This document shows, in pieces, positions 1 through 9,610 of a stretch of 64,000 nt of DNA (position 1 is the first letter of the stretch; each line of letters begins with the position of its first letter). A model generated the notes under the pieces. The model saw only the letters and a list, made by a program, of their open reading frames with translations, was not told the origin of the DNA and searched no databases. Made by a program: the position numbers and the translations under genes. This DNA comes from Phycisphaerales bacterium UBA2396. GTDB taxonomy: Bacteria; Planctomycetota; Phycisphaerae; Phycisphaerales; UBA1924. The DNA is taken from positions 22,439-86,438 of the forward strand of contig DDSG01000023.1 in assembly GCA_002343325.1 (NCBI GenBank), read 5' to 3'.

Positions 1-1
1 A

Positions 2-661
2 CTAGCAACCGGCCTCGAAGGCCGCGATGAACGCATCGAAGTCAAAGAAGTCGACGAACCCATCGCCGTCGATGTCCGCCGAGCGCCCCGGCGGGCACAC
101 GCCCGACTCAAAGCACGTCACGAAGTCATCAAAGTCGAAGAAGTCCAGGAATCCGTCCGCATTGAAGTCAGCGGGACAATTGAACGCGACATAGTGCTGG
201 GCGTCATTGAGATTGACCCACCCGATGTTCTCCCCCCACGCATAGCCCATCAGCCGGAGTGCCGAACGATCGAATCGAGCGTGGAGCCCCTGCCCCGCGA
301 GCACGGCGAAGGTATCGAAGTTGATCCACCCGACGTTCTCGCCCCACGCCAGCCCGCTCAAGCGTCCGTCCGGCGCGATGTTGACCCCATGGTCAGCGCC
401 ACTCGTGTTGGAGTACGCCATGCCGTTCGCGGGAGATCCGTCGCCGAGGTTCACGTACCCGATGTTCTCGCACCAGACATAGCCGGCCAGGACATCCGGA
501 AAGAGAAGCGATCCCTGGGCACCGATCGGGCTCCCCGCGTCGCGCCAGTTCATGAAGCCCACGTTCTCGCCCCAGGACCACTTCTTCTCCGAATCGACGG
601 AAAGGGGGTTGGCAGAAGCCACCGACACATACAGACAGGCCATCAGCAAGCGGCAGACCAT
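2..661 (-). CDS. Secreted WGENxG-repeat protein with GC-type dockerin end
   Basis: 219 aa. An N-terminal signal peptide (about residues 1-18) points to export. Four copies of a W-x-x-G/C-E-N-x-G-x-x-N motif lie at residues 28-39, 61-72, 104-115 and 140-151. The C-terminus (about 161-219) has two EF-hand-like calcium loops, DFNADGFLDFFDF and DIDGDGFVDFFDF, and ends in Ala-Gly-Cys. This is the dockerin-like anchor common in Phycisphaerae secreted proteins. A good Shine-Dalgarno (GAGGAAG) precedes the ATG. The stop codon lies at bases 2-4, so the gene is complete at the window edge. The next gene upstream on the same strand (beta-helix protein) ends 43 bases away, so the two may be co-transcribed. 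Molecular function is unknown; a cell-surface role is inferred. Confidence 0.85.
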   Translation of the reverse strand: MVCRLLMACLYVSVASANPLSVDSEKKWSWGENVGFMNWRDAGSPIGAQGSLLFPDVLAGYVWCENIGYVNLGDGSPANGMAYSNTSGADHGVNIAPDGRLSGLAWGENVGWINFDTFAVLAGQGLHARFDRSALRLMGYAWGENIGWVNLNDAQHYVAFNCPADFNADGFLDFFDFDDFVTCFESGVCPPGRSADIDGDGFVDFFDFDAFIAAFEAGC

Positions 662-704
662 GATCGCTTCCTCTCAACACTCGGGCGACTCGCAATACGT
701 CCGA

Positions 705-1895
705 TCAGTTCGTGAAGTTGGCGTTCGGGTCCGTCGAGCCGGGGCCTGTGCCACCAGTGTTCCCGCTGATGGCCGTCGAGCCCAGCGCTTGCACCACGAG
801 GCATCGGTTTCCGGCCGCGATATCCCAGTTCAACGTCGTATTCGAACCGGCGATGTTGCGAGCGATGAAATTGAGCGACGCGGTGGCGCGGTAGCCAACA
901 TCGTTCTGATTGGAGAGATTCTCCTCGATGCGGTTCCGGAAACCGGCCGTGAACACGCCCGCACCCTCGGTCGCTTGCCCGTTGGAAGCCACGGTGTTCG
1001 TGCGAACGATGCAGTTGCTGTGAACGCTGATGCCGTGCCCGCCGCTGAAGGTCACGGTGTTACCTTCCACGATCCCCGCCGTGCTCAGCACGATGCCGTC
1101 GCCGCCGTTGCTGCGCACGGCACAGTCGACGACTCGAGCGCCGTTCAGCACGCTGATGCCCGCCCCGGTGTTGGAACTGCTGGTGCAGCCGATGATCGCC
1201 ACACCATCTCCCTGTCCGTTGAATCCAGCTCCGCTGTTCAGCGAGACATTGGTTCCCTCGACCGTGCAGTGGCTCGCCAGGCGCACCCCATCTCCGAGGT
1301 TCACCTCGCTGACGCTGTTCCGCACAATGCACGAAGAGGAGGTGTGAATGCCCGCACCACCATTCTGCGCAGCGCGGCACCTCTCCACGGTCGAGGAGTT
1401 CGGAACCCGAATCCCGGCGCCGCTGTTCTCCATCGCACTCACATCCTCCACACGCCACCAGCGCGAGTTGCTCAGTGAGAAGATGATTCCCGATCCATTC
1501 CCCACGCCGCGCACCGTGCCGTTTCGGATCGTCACGTTCCGCCTCACACCCTCGCCGTAGATCCCCCCGATCGACGCGGCATGACCCGAGACGACAAACC
1601 CGCCCAGATCGATCGTCACATCGTCCGCCAAGATCTTGATGCAGTACTTCCCGGATGCCCCGACGATGTTCCCAGTCAGGTAGTACGAGCCCGGCTGGGT
1701 GATCCGATACACGCTGTCGACGTCCCCCGGCGTGTTCACCGCGTTGATCGCGATCGCAGGCTCCACCTCGGACAGCGTTTTATAGGTCCCCGTGACCGGC
1801 CCGCCGGGCGGCGTCAACGGGCCGGCCACAAGAAACGTCGCCGATCCGGCCAACAGCACGACCGACAGAAGAGCATTCCGAGCACGGTTCTTCAT
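705..1895 (-). CDS. Secreted right-handed beta-helix repeat protein
   Basis: 396 aa with a signal peptide (Lys/Arg start, hydrophobic core, cleavage after about residue 24). Residues about 115-360 consist of short repeated rungs rich in G-A/D-G-I and N-x-V patterns (for example NGGAGIHTSSS and NGGDGIVLSTA), the signature of parallel beta-helix (pectate-lyase-like / NosD-like) folds. No catalytic set could be assigned, so it may be a carbohydrate-active enzyme or a structural surface protein. There is no dockerin end. The start is supported by AGGAG seven bases before the ATG. It lies just upstream of the dockerin protein on the same strand and divergent from the kinase-like gene at 2033. Confidence 0.85.
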   Translation of the reverse strand: MKNRARNALLSVVLLAGSATFLVAGPLTPPGGPVTGTYKTLSEVEPAIAINAVNTPGDVDSVYRITQPGSYYLTGNIVGASGKYCIKILADDVTIDLGGFVVSGHAASIGGIYGEGVRRNVTIRNGTVRGVGNGSGIIFSLSNSRWWRVEDVSAMENSGAGIRVPNSSTVERCRAAQNGGAGIHTSSSCIVRNSVSEVNLGDGVRLASHCTVEGTNVSLNSGAGFNGQGDGVAIIGCTSSSNTGAGISVLNGARVVDCAVRSNGGDGIVLSTAGIVEGNTVTFSGGHGISVHSNCIVRTNTVASNGQATEGAGVFTAGFRNRIEENLSNQNDVGYRATASLNFIARNIAGSNTTLNWDIAAGNRCLVVQALGSTAISGNTGGTGPGSTDPNANFTN

Positions 1896-2032
1896 GGGAT
1901 TCTCCTTGCGCTCCGACTCCCAGTGCGACCTCCACCCCGCTCGGGGCTAGTGCCCAATCGAGTAGGCCGTTCTAGAATGCCCCTCCACCCTCTCCGGGAC
2001 CGCCCGGAAAGGCCCAGAAAGGCAGCCCCGGC

Positions 2033-3178
2033 ATGCGCGCGATCGTCACCGGTCAGATCGGAATGGAAAAAAAGCCCTACCTCGACGCCGTTTCTCGCTT
2101 CGCGGGGCAGCAGGGTGAAACGCTCTCCCTGTACCACGTCGGCGACATGATGTACGCCGAGGGGACCGACGTCCGCGCCGGACGCATCCTCGACCTGCCC
2201 ATCTCCCGCCTCAACTCCCTCCGCCGCGCCGCCTTCAAGGACATCATCGCCGAGAGCACCACCGCCGGGCCCAAGGGCGGCCCTCAGCCCAACATCATCG
2301 TCAACACCCACGCCACATTCCGCTGGCGCCACGGCCTCTTCGCCGCCTTCGACTACGACCAGATCGCCAAACTCCAGCCCGACGTCTTCATCTGCCTCGT
2401 CGACAACATCGAGGTCGTTCACCACCGCCTGCACCGCGAGCACGACATCGACGCCACCCTCAAGGACTGCATGGTCTGGCGCGAGGAAGAAATCCTCGCC
2501 ACCGAGCTCCTCAGCAAGTCCATCCCCGGGTCCCAGTTCTACATCATGGCCCGCGGCCGCCACCACCTCACCACCCGCACCATGTTCCGCCTCGTCTGCC
2601 GTCCGCAGATGAAGAAGGTCTACCCCTCCTTCCCCATGAGCCACGTCATGGACATGCCCGACGTGCTCGCCGAGATCGACCGCTTCCGCGCCGCCCTTGC
2701 CGACCACTTCATCACCTTCGACCCCGGCGACGTCGACGAGAAGCTCCTCCTCGACCGCGGCATCGCCGCCGCCCGTGAAGGCAAGGAATACCTCGACGTC
2801 ACGCCCCACACCTTCGGCGGCTCAAAGGCCGGCACCGAGCCCATCCGCGTTCGCGTCCGCGAGATCCTCGACATCGCCGGCGATGTCGACGGCCAGATCT
2901 ACATGCGCGATTTCAAGCTCGTCGACCAATCCGACATGATCGTCTCCTACATCCCCGAACTCCCCGGCGGCATCCCTGGTCTCTCCAGCGGCGTCGAACG
3001 CGAACTCCACCACGCCTTCGAACACACCAAGGAAGTCTTCGTCGTCTGGAAGCCCAAGAAGGCCCCAAGCCCCTTCATCACCGAAACCGCCACAAAGATC
3101 TTCTCCTCCGTCGACGAGGCGCTCACCTACTTCGAGCAGAACGGCTACTTCGCCGAGAAAAACCTCTTCGGCCACTGA
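2033..3178 (+). CDS. Archaeal-adenylate-kinase-like protein fused to deoxyribosyltransferase-like domain
   Basis: 381 aa. Residues 1-200 resemble the AdkA-type P-loop kinases: an N-terminal beta strand with a degenerate Walker A (GQIGMEKK, residues 7-14, where GxGK[S/T] would be expected), then NIIVNTHATF at 88-96, a position where AdkA proteins carry an IVDTHA-like strand, and a PDVFICLVDN strand. The C-terminal ~110 residues look like the nucleoside 2-deoxyribosyltransferase fold: KLVDQSDMIV at 295-304 and SGVERELHHA, placing Glu324 where the catalytic Glu of that family sits. This suggests a nucleotide- or nucleoside-binding protein, possibly a sensor or salvage enzyme. The altered P-loop makes ATP binding uncertain. 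It is monocistronic, followed by the chemoreceptor after 200 bases. The substrate is unknown. Confidence 0.8.
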   Translation: MRAIVTGQIGMEKKPYLDAVSRFAGQQGETLSLYHVGDMMYAEGTDVRAGRILDLPISRLNSLRRAAFKDIIAESTTAGPKGGPQPNIIVNTHATFRWRHGLFAAFDYDQIAKLQPDVFICLVDNIEVVHHRLHREHDIDATLKDCMVWREEEILATELLSKSIPGSQFYIMARGRHHLTTRTMFRLVCRPQMKKVYPSFPMSHVMDMPDVLAEIDRFRAALADHFITFDPGDVDEKLLLDRGIAAAREGKEYLDVTPHTFGGSKAGTEPIRVRVREILDIAGDVDGQIYMRDFKLVDQSDMIVSYIPELPGGIPGLSSGVERELHHAFEHTKEVFVVWKPKKAPSPFITETATKIFSSVDEALTYFEQNGYFAEKNLFGH

Positions 3179-3380
3179 TCAGGCCACCCGTCACAAACAA
3201 GAGCCTCGTGTCATCTGAAGGCCCGGGACCAATGGTTCCGAGCACAGGATGCTGCTGTCCAATTTTCTGTACCGACGATCTCGCCGTCTTTCTTGAGTGC
3301 CAACCTCGTAGAACCCGCAGACACGATCGCTTCGGCCCGATGGGGATGCACGCGGTTGTCATCCGCCCGGGAGTCTTGAT

Positions 3381-5345
3381 ATGCGATTGAACATTGGTAC
3401 GAAGTTGGGAATCGGGTTCGGGGCCGTGCTCGTGCTCTTGAGCGGCTTCGGCATCTATGTCAACCACACGTCGAGTACGACGGCCAAAGCGGTTGACAAC
3501 CTTCAAGTGCTCGGCGAGGCCGGTCGGGAGATCCGAGAGATCTCAGACTCTATCGATCGAACTCGCCTCCTCATGCGTGACTACCAGTTGAACCCGACGC
3601 CCTCGCTCCGGACTTCATTCGACGAGCTTCGCGAGAGCACCATTAAGGCACTTGAGCAAGCCAAAAACACCGATGCCTTCGCCGAGCAGGACGAACTGAT
3701 CTCGGCCCTCACGGGCGACTACCAGGCCTACACCGCCGCGACCGCCGAACTCTTCAACCTCATCGAGCAGTCGCTCCGTGATCAGCGTGAAATCCTCAAC
3801 GTCGCCGGACGAGAAGCCTCCGACCACCTCTCCCAGACGCTCTCGGGAGCGTCTCCCGCCGACCTCCTGGTCGTCTCAGAAGGCAAGGCGATCTCGTTCC
3901 AGGCTCGACTGTTCGCCAATCGATACCTCGATGATCCTTCTCCCGAGAACCTGAAGGCCGCCGAGGATGCGGTGTCTGCGTTCGACGATAACCTCCTTGC
4001 CGCGGCCGGGCGCACGACCGATCCTGCCGTGCGTGCGATGTTCGAAAGGGCATCCGTGTCCGCCAAGCGCTACGCGGACGCCTTCGCGCAGATCGTTGCA
4101 CGTACCTCGCAACAGCAGACCGTCCGCACCACCAAGCTCGACCCGGCCGCCAAGCGCATGGGCGAGACCAGCGAGCGAGCACTCGACACGCTTGCCAAGA
4201 TCGCGACAGAGTCAGAGACCGCTACCGAGCAGCGCGCTTCACAGGCCGTCCTCGTTGGTTGGATCGTCCTGGGCGTTTCGCTGGCCCTCGGCGTCGGCGT
4301 GGCGCTGTGGCTCTCTCGCCTGATCACCGGCTCGCTCCGCCCCGTCGCCGCACGGGCCCACGAGATCGCCGCCAACGACCTGACCGGCGCTCCGCTCGCC
4401 ATCCGCACCAACGACGAGCTCGGCGACCTGACCGCCTCGATGAACACCATGAGCGAGTCCCTCCGCCGCATGATCGCGGAACTGACGAACTCCGCTCAGG
4501 AAGTTGCCGCGGCCAGCACGCAGATCGCCGCCAGCAGCGAGGAAATCTCCGCCGGGCTGAACCAGCAGCAGGCCCAGGTCACCCAGATCAGCTCCGCCGC
4601 CGAGGAAATGTCGGCCGCCGCTTCTGACATCGCCCGCAAGGCCGCCGACGCCAACACCGAGGCCGACGCCGCCGGAAACGCTGCCGAAGGTGGCGCCACG
4701 ACCGTCGAAGGCACCGTCGCGGGGATGCGCCGCATCGCCGACGCCGTCAACGCGACGGGCACGAGCGTGCACGAGCTCGGCAAGCGCGGCGAACAGATCG
4801 GTCAGATCATCAACGTCATCTCCGATATCGCCGACCAGACCAACCTCCTCGCCCTCAACGCCGCCATCGAGGCCGCCCGGGCCGGCGAGCACGGCCGAGG
4901 GTTTGCGGTCGTCGCCGACGAGGTCCGCAAGCTCGCCGAACGCACCGTCAAGGCGACCGAAGAGGTTTCCTCCTCCATCAAGGCGATCCAGGACGAAACC
5001 ACCCAGGCCGTCAACCGCATGCAGGCATGCACCAGCGAGGTCGATTCGGGCGTGAACGCCGCCAACGAGGCGGGTCAGAGCCTCCGCGGCATCGTCTCCA
5101 AAGCCCAGGCTGTCGGTGCGGGTATCCGCTCCATCGCCGCCGCCGCCGAGGAACAGTCCGCCGCGACCGAGCAGGTCACGCGGAGTGTCGAGTCGATCGT
5201 CAGCATGAGCCAGCAGGCCGCCGCAGGCGCCTCCCAGGCCGCCGGCGCCGCCTCTCAGCTCTCCCTCAAGGCCGAGGGGCTCCGCGAGATGGTCGCCCGC
5301 TTCAAGATCGACACCACCGGCAAGGCCCCATCTCGAACCCGCTGA
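3381..5345 (+). CDS. Methyl-accepting chemotaxis protein
   Basis: 654 aa transmembrane chemoreceptor. TM1 spans about residues 7-28, followed by a mostly helical periplasmic sensor (about 30-285), TM2 (288-311), a HAMP linker (about 312-365) and a long cytoplasmic coiled-coil signalling domain. The hairpin tip is clear around residues 475-520: [20 protein letters not shown] followed by [18 protein letters not shown], the site that contacts CheA/CheW. The sensor resembles a four-helix bundle; the ligand is not recognisable. No che genes are nearby, so it probably feeds a pathway encoded elsewhere. The start ATG has GGGAG upstream, and a strong terminator follows the stop. Confidence 0.95.
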   Translation: MRLNIGTKLGIGFGAVLVLLSGFGIYVNHTSSTTAKAVDNLQVLGEAGREIREISDSIDRTRLLMRDYQLNPTPSLRTSFDELRESTIKALEQAKNTDAFAEQDELISALTGDYQAYTAATAELFNLIEQSLRDQREILNVAGREASDHLSQTLSGASPADLLVVSEGKAISFQARLFANRYLDDPSPENLKAAEDAVSAFDDNLLAAAGRTTDPAVRAMFERASVSAKRYADAFAQIVARTSQQQTVRTTKLDPAAKRMGETSERALDTLAKIATESETATEQRASQAVLVGWIVLGVSLALGVGVALWLSRLITGSLRPVAARAHEIAANDLTGAPLAIRTNDELGDLTASMNTMSESLRRMIAELTNSAQEVAAASTQIAASSEEISAGLNQQQAQVTQISSAAEEMSAAASDIARKAADANTEADAAGNAAEGGATTVEGTVAGMRRIADAVNATGTSVHELGKRGEQIGQIINVISDIADQTNLLALNAAIEAARAGEHGRGFAVVADEVRKLAERTVKATEEVSSSIKAIQDETTQAVNRMQACTSEVDSGVNAANEAGQSLRGIVSKAQAVGAGIRSIAAAAEEQSAATEQVTRSVESIVSMSQQAAAGASQAAGAASQLSLKAEGLREMVARFKIDTTGKAPSRTR

Positions 5346-5367
5346 TCGATCCCCATCCAAACACAAT

Positions 5368-5406
5368 CACCCCCGGGGCCCGGCCTCGGGGGTGTTTCGT
5401 TTTTCA
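5368..5406. terminator. Bidirectional rho-independent terminator
   Basis: An 8-bp GC-rich stem (5368-5375 with 5387-5394), extendable by three further pairs, is followed by a T-rich tract (TTTCGTTTTT). It sits in the 70-base gap between the convergent chemoreceptor and nuoE genes and can serve both. Confidence 0.8.
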
Positions 5407-5414
5407 ATTCGTCC

Positions 5415-5960
5415 TCAGTGCCCGCCGTGCCCCCCGGCTCGCGTCGCTTCGATCGCGTGCAGCGCCTTCTCCGGCGTCAGCCACTCGTGGAGCTTCTCGT
5501 CAAACAACGCCACGGGCGCCGAGTCGCACGACCCAAGACACTCCACCTCGACCAGCGTGAACTGCCCGTCCGCCGTCGTCTCGCCCACCTCGATCCCCAG
5601 CTTCTCCCGGATCGTGTCCGTGATCTTCTGGTAGTTCATGCACTCGCACGCGATCGACCGACACACCGCGATCAGGTGCTTCCCCTTCGGCTTGAGCCAG
5701 TACTCCTCGTAGAAGCTCGCCGTGTCATACACCTCGGAAGGCTTCACGCCCAGCACTTCCGCGATCTCCAACATCGCCTGCGCGGGAATCCACCCGTACT
5801 CGTGCTGAATCTCGTGCAAGCAGGGCAAGAGCGCCCCCATCCGGTTCTCATACCGCGGCAGGATCGTCTTCGAGATTTTCTCTCGCATCGCGGCCGTCAG
5901 ATAAGGCTCCGACCGCCGCTCAACCTTCATCGATCCCGAGGGTTTGGTGATCCACGCCAT
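5415..5960 (-). CDS. nuoE: NADH-quinone oxidoreductase subunit E (24 kDa, [2Fe-2S])
   Basis: 181 aa. This peripheral-arm subunit of respiratory complex I carries the N1a [2Fe-2S] cluster. The four expected ligands are visible: Cys100 and Cys105 (CRSIAC) and Cys141 and Cys145 (CLGSC). The thioredoxin-like fold and the FYEEYW region typical of NuoE are present. The C-terminus ends in a short Gly/His tail (GGHGGH). An internal ATG at residue 11 is a possible alternative start; neither has a clear ribosome-binding site. Unusually, it is separated from nuoD by two unrelated lipoprotein genes and lies far from nuoJ-N; nuoF/G and the remaining subunits are not in the window. Confidence 0.93.
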   Translation of the reverse strand: MAWITKPSGSMKVERRSEPYLTAAMREKISKTILPRYENRMGALLPCLHEIQHEYGWIPAQAMLEIAEVLGVKPSEVYDTASFYEEYWLKPKGKHLIAVCRSIACECMNYQKITDTIREKLGIEVGETTADGQFTLVEVECLGSCDSAPVALFDEKLHEWLTPEKALHAIEATRAGGHGGH

Positions 5961-5986
5961 AGACGCAAGGGTAGCCGCCCAGCGCC

Positions 5987-6349
5987 TCAGGGTTCCATCG
6001 GGCCAACCTGAATCGGAGCCCCCGGAACATCCCCAATCTGAGACACCCGGAGCTTCGTCTTCCCCGGACCCACCGACACCCTTTGAGGGCTGTTTGGGTC
6101 CCCGGGCACCGTCAGCCTCACAAACACGATCTCCCCTTCCGCCAGATCAAACCCCTGGACCGCCGATCGCTGCCCGGGCTCGAACCGACGCTGCGTCACC
6201 ACTTTCTGCTCATCCGGAGCGCCCATCCGGATCAGCTCGGCCGACAACCGGCGGTTCGTGTCGTTCCGAATCTCGACCGTGTGCGACGCCGCACACCCAC
6301 CCAACGACAACACCAGCGCCAACCCCGCCATCGCCGTCAGACGCTTCAT
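5987..6349 (-). CDS. Small predicted lipoprotein
   Basis: 120 aa from the ATG at 6349. A signal peptide with lipobox LGGC puts the acylated Cys near residue 17-18. The mature part (VEIRNDTNRRLSAEL onward) reads as a single small beta-rich domain of unknown function. It lies 26 bases upstream of nuoE on the same strand and may be co-transcribed with it. A longer in-frame start exists at 6400 but would disrupt the signal peptide. Confidence 0.75.
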   Translation of the reverse strand: MKRLTAMAGLALVLSLGGCAASHTVEIRNDTNRRLSAELIRMGAPDEQKVVTQRRFEPGQRSAVQGFDLAEGEIVFVRLTVPGDPNSPQRVSVGPGKTKLRVSQIGDVPGAPIQVGPMEP

Positions 6350-6475
6350 GACCGTCTCCTGCCACCGCACCCGGCCCCAGTGTATCCCCATCGCCCCCAA
6401 CCTACCCTCTTCGGGCCTCGCACCTCCCCCCGGACATCACCGCTCCTTTCGCCGGGGACCCACGGGAAGCACCGG

Positions 6476-7948
6476 ATGAACCCAACCCGCTCCTCGGCAC
6501 ACCCCTGCACGACGCGCGCGCTCCCACTCTTCGGTGCCTTCTGCCTGTCCGCCGCCCTGCTTGGCGGCTGCATCATCGACGATCGAACCCTCGCCGACGA
6601 CCGGCGAACCGCCCAAGACCTCGATTCCCGCGTCACCCGCCGAACCGCAGACCAGACCAAGCCCGCCGACGGCCGCTCGCAGATCACGCTCCGCGAAATC
6701 GACAGCCGCACCAACGCCTTCGCCGATCGCTGGGCAAGCCTCATCCAGGACGCCACCGACGAACTCCTCAAGCAACCACTCACCGCCGAGCAACGCCTCG
6801 CCGCCCAATCCCTCCGCGTCCAGTCCGCCATCTCCGTCTACGACATCGCCGTCAACCCCGACGCCATCGCCGGCCTGCTCGACATGGTCGTCCTCGCCAG
6901 CCTCGAGGAACGCGTCTGGGTCGGCGAGGGCGAGGCCGATCGACTCTTCGGCCCCTCCGCCACTCCCCTCGTCCGTGCTCTGCGATCCCTCCGCGCCGAC
7001 ATCTGGCTCCTCGCCATCAACGCCATGACCGGCGAACAAGTCGACTCGCTCGGCGAGATCCTCGACGAGTGGCGCACCAACAACCCCACCGTCAAGTCCG
7101 TCGCCTTCGTCCGATTCTCCGAGTTCGCCGCCAACAGCGCCGACCAGCTCGCCGGTGAAATCAAATCCTCCGGCTTCCTCGCACCCCTCGACGAAGCCAC
7201 CCGCGCCATCGAGGAAGTCCGCCAACTCGGCGAACGCGGCATCTGGCTCGGCACCCGGGCCCCCATCATCGTTTCCTGGCAGCTCGACGCCGCCGCTGAC
7301 CAACTCCTCCTCAAGCCCGACGTGCAGAAAGCTCTCGAGGCCTCGTCCACGCTCGCCGGCTCGGCCGACCGCCTCAGCAAGTCCGCCGCCGCCCTCCCCG
7401 ATCAGATTAAGGCCGAACGCGAGGCCTTCTTCGCCCAACTCGACGAGCGAGAAAAGGCCCTCACCACCTCGCTCAACGCTCTGCGATCCTCCATCACCGA
7501 GGGCCAGCGACTTCTCGACCAGACCCAGCTCGTCATCAAGGACGCCGATTCCCTCGTCGTCAGCGCAGGACGCCTCACCGCCGCGGTCAACGATGCCATC
7601 CGCGCCGCCGATCTCCTCGCCGCCCGCTTCGACAAACCCGGCGCCCAGCCCGGCAAACCGTTCGACATCGTCGAGTACACCCGCGCCGCCGAGCAGCTCA
7701 CCTCCGCCGTCAAGGAGGCCAACGCACTCCTCAACGCGACCAACTCGCTCATGACTTCCCAGGTCTGGACCACCCGCCTCGACGAGATCGACCGCCTCGG
7801 CGCACGACAACTCCAGGCCGCCTCGATCGAGGCTGCCTCGCTCACCAACTCCGCCTTTGTCCGCGCCCTCCTCCTGCTCGGCATCTTCTTCGCCGGCTCG
7901 GCGGGCCTGCTCGTCCTCTGGTGGCGACTCGCCTCAAAGAAGTTCTAG
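6476..7948 (+). CDS. Lipoprotein-like coiled-coil protein with C-terminal membrane helix
   Basis: 490 aa. The N-terminus has a lipoprotein-type signal (SAALLGGC), so Cys about 29 may be acylated. The middle is Ala/Leu/Glu-rich and mostly helical, with probable coiled coil around residues 300-450. Unusually, the C-terminus (about 460-485, LLLLGIFFAGSAGLLVLWW) is a predicted transmembrane helix followed by a positively charged tail. An outer-membrane lipid anchor and a TM helix in one protein is odd; it could be an inner-membrane lipoprotein or the lipobox may be fortuitous. No family was recognised. The 3' end overlaps the convergent nuoD stop by four bases. Confidence 0.8.
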   Translation: MNPTRSSAHPCTTRALPLFGAFCLSAALLGGCIIDDRTLADDRRTAQDLDSRVTRRTADQTKPADGRSQITLREIDSRTNAFADRWASLIQDATDELLKQPLTAEQRLAAQSLRVQSAISVYDIAVNPDAIAGLLDMVVLASLEERVWVGEGEADRLFGPSATPLVRALRSLRADIWLLAINAMTGEQVDSLGEILDEWRTNNPTVKSVAFVRFSEFAANSADQLAGEIKSSGFLAPLDEATRAIEEVRQLGERGIWLGTRAPIIVSWQLDAAADQLLLKPDVQKALEASSTLAGSADRLSKSAAALPDQIKAEREAFFAQLDEREKALTTSLNALRSSITEGQRLLDQTQLVIKDADSLVVSAGRLTAAVNDAIRAADLLAARFDKPGAQPGKPFDIVEYTRAAEQLTSAVKEANALLNATNSLMTSQVWTTRLDEIDRLGARQLQAASIEAASLTNSAFVRALLLLGIFFAGSAGLLVLWWRLASKKF

Positions 7949-9246
7949 CGGTCAAGCTCCGCCGCCACCACGTTGATCGACCCCAGAATCGCCACAATGT
8001 CGCTCAGCATGTGGCCTTCCGTCATCTTCGCCATCACCTGATAGTTGATGAAGCACGGCGGTCTCGTCCGCGCACGCCAAGGCCTCGGCGTCCCATCGCT
8101 CACGATGTAGTACCCAAGCTCCCCGTTCGCCGACTCCACCGCGTCATAACACTCCGCCACCGGCGGCTTCCATCCGCGGTTCGTCATGATCAACTCGAAG
8201 TGCTGGATCAGCCCCTCGATCGACCCGTACACGTCCTTCTTGTTCGGCTTGACCACCTTGCTGTCCGCGAACGCGTCCACCGGGCCCTGCGGAATCCGAT
8301 CGATCAACTGCTCGATGATCGAAATCGACTGGCGGATCTCCTCGCAACGCACCAGGTACCGCGAATACGCGTCACCCTCATCGCACACAGGCACGCTGAA
8401 CTTCACCGCCTCCTCGCCGTTCCCGTCCCAGTTGTCCGCGTAGCACAAGTAAGGCGCGTCCTTCCGAATGTCCCGGCGAACGCCGCTCCCTCGCGCCATC
8501 GGCCCCGTCAGGCTCCACGCCACCGCCTCGTCCTTCCCGATCACGCCGATCCCACGCGTCCGGTCCAGGAAAATCCGGTTCCGGTTCAGCAGCCCCTCCA
8601 GATCGCCCAGCGCCGAAGGCACTTCCTTGTGGATCAACGCCTTGACCATCCGCTTGAACACGTCATCCCCGTTCGCCGCGCAGGGCAGATCCTGCATCAG
8701 CCCCCCCACACGCGTCCAGTCCGGATGGAACCGCTGCCCGCTCACGTAGTCCACCAGGTCGTAGATCTTCTCGCGAACGTTGAACGCGTAGATGAAACCC
8801 GTGAACGCGTTCAGATCCAGCCCCGCCGCGCCGACGCACAACAGGTGATTCTGAATCCGCGCCACCTCCGACATGATCGTCCGCAAAACCTTGCACCGCG
8901 GCGTGATGTCCACCCCGAACAGCCGCTCCACCGCCTGGTGCCACGCGATGTCGTTCGCGATCGGCGACAGATAGTCCATCCGCGACGCGATCGTCACATA
9001 CTGGTTGTAATCGAGCGCCTCCCCAAGCTTCTCAAACCCCGAGTGCAGGTACCCGATGTGCGGCGTGCACCGCGCGATCCGCTCACCGTCCAGCTCCAGC
9101 ACCAGCCGAAGCGTCGTGTGCGTCGCCGGATGCTGCGGGCCAAAGTTCAGCACCCACCGATCGCCGGTGTCCACGTGCTCCTTCAAATACCCCACCGACT
9201 CCGAATCGACGTCGAACCCTTCCGCCGGCTTGATCGTGTACGGCAC
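7945..9246 (-). CDS. nuoD: NADH-quinone oxidoreductase subunit D (49 kDa)
   Basis: 433 aa, the usual length. NuoD forms part of the quinone-binding site of complex I. The hallmark NFGPQHPATHTTLRL is at residues 34-48, followed by HIGYLHSGFEKL and the RMDYLSPIAND segment that lines the quinone chamber. The start is a GTG with GAGG nine bases upstream. There is no nuoC or nuoB next to it: it stands alone, with unrelated genes on both sides, so complex I genes in this organism are dispersed. Confidence 0.96.
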   Translation of the reverse strand: MPYTIKPAEGFDVDSESVGYLKEHVDTGDRWVLNFGPQHPATHTTLRLVLELDGERIARCTPHIGYLHSGFEKLGEALDYNQYVTIASRMDYLSPIANDIAWHQAVERLFGVDITPRCKVLRTIMSEVARIQNHLLCVGAAGLDLNAFTGFIYAFNVREKIYDLVDYVSGQRFHPDWTRVGGLMQDLPCAANGDDVFKRMVKALIHKEVPSALGDLEGLLNRNRIFLDRTRGIGVIGKDEAVAWSLTGPMARGSGVRRDIRKDAPYLCYADNWDGNGEEAVKFSVPVCDEGDAYSRYLVRCEEIRQSISIIEQLIDRIPQGPVDAFADSKVVKPNKKDVYGSIEGLIQHFELIMTNRGWKPPVAECYDAVESANGELGYYIVSDGTPRPWRARTRPPCFINYQVMAKMTEGHMLSDIVAILGSINVVAAELDR

Positions 9247-9610
9247 GCAACCCTCGCTTTAGCTCCACCCACGCCCGAGTGACCACTATAGGAATCCGAA
9301 CCAACCCCCGCCCCGGATTCGCTCCCCTCTCACGCCACACACCACCTCAACTCGCCCCCCACCCCATTCACCAACACCTCTACGACAACCTCGCGCACCA
9401 TCTCGGACAACACCCCACCAAGTGCAAGAATCCACCTTTATTGGGTGCTTCGTAACGAGCGGCCTCTCCTGAAGAACAGAAATTACCCAGATTCACAACG
9501 GGCCACGAGGCGCCGACGCGCTTCATTCCCAGTGGGCAGTCCTGTGCACGTTTCTCCCCTCTCGGGCAGTGGCACCAAACAGCGAGAACCGTGCGCGCCT
9601 GGACCGCCTC
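9247..9610. other. Intergenic region between divergent nuoD and a membrane-protein gene
   Basis: About 320-360 bases without a convincing gene. It must hold the nuoD promoter (minus strand) and that of the plus-strand zinc-ribbon gene. There is a C-rich stretch near 9354-9366. I see no clear hairpin, tRNA or repeat in it. Confidence 0.4.
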
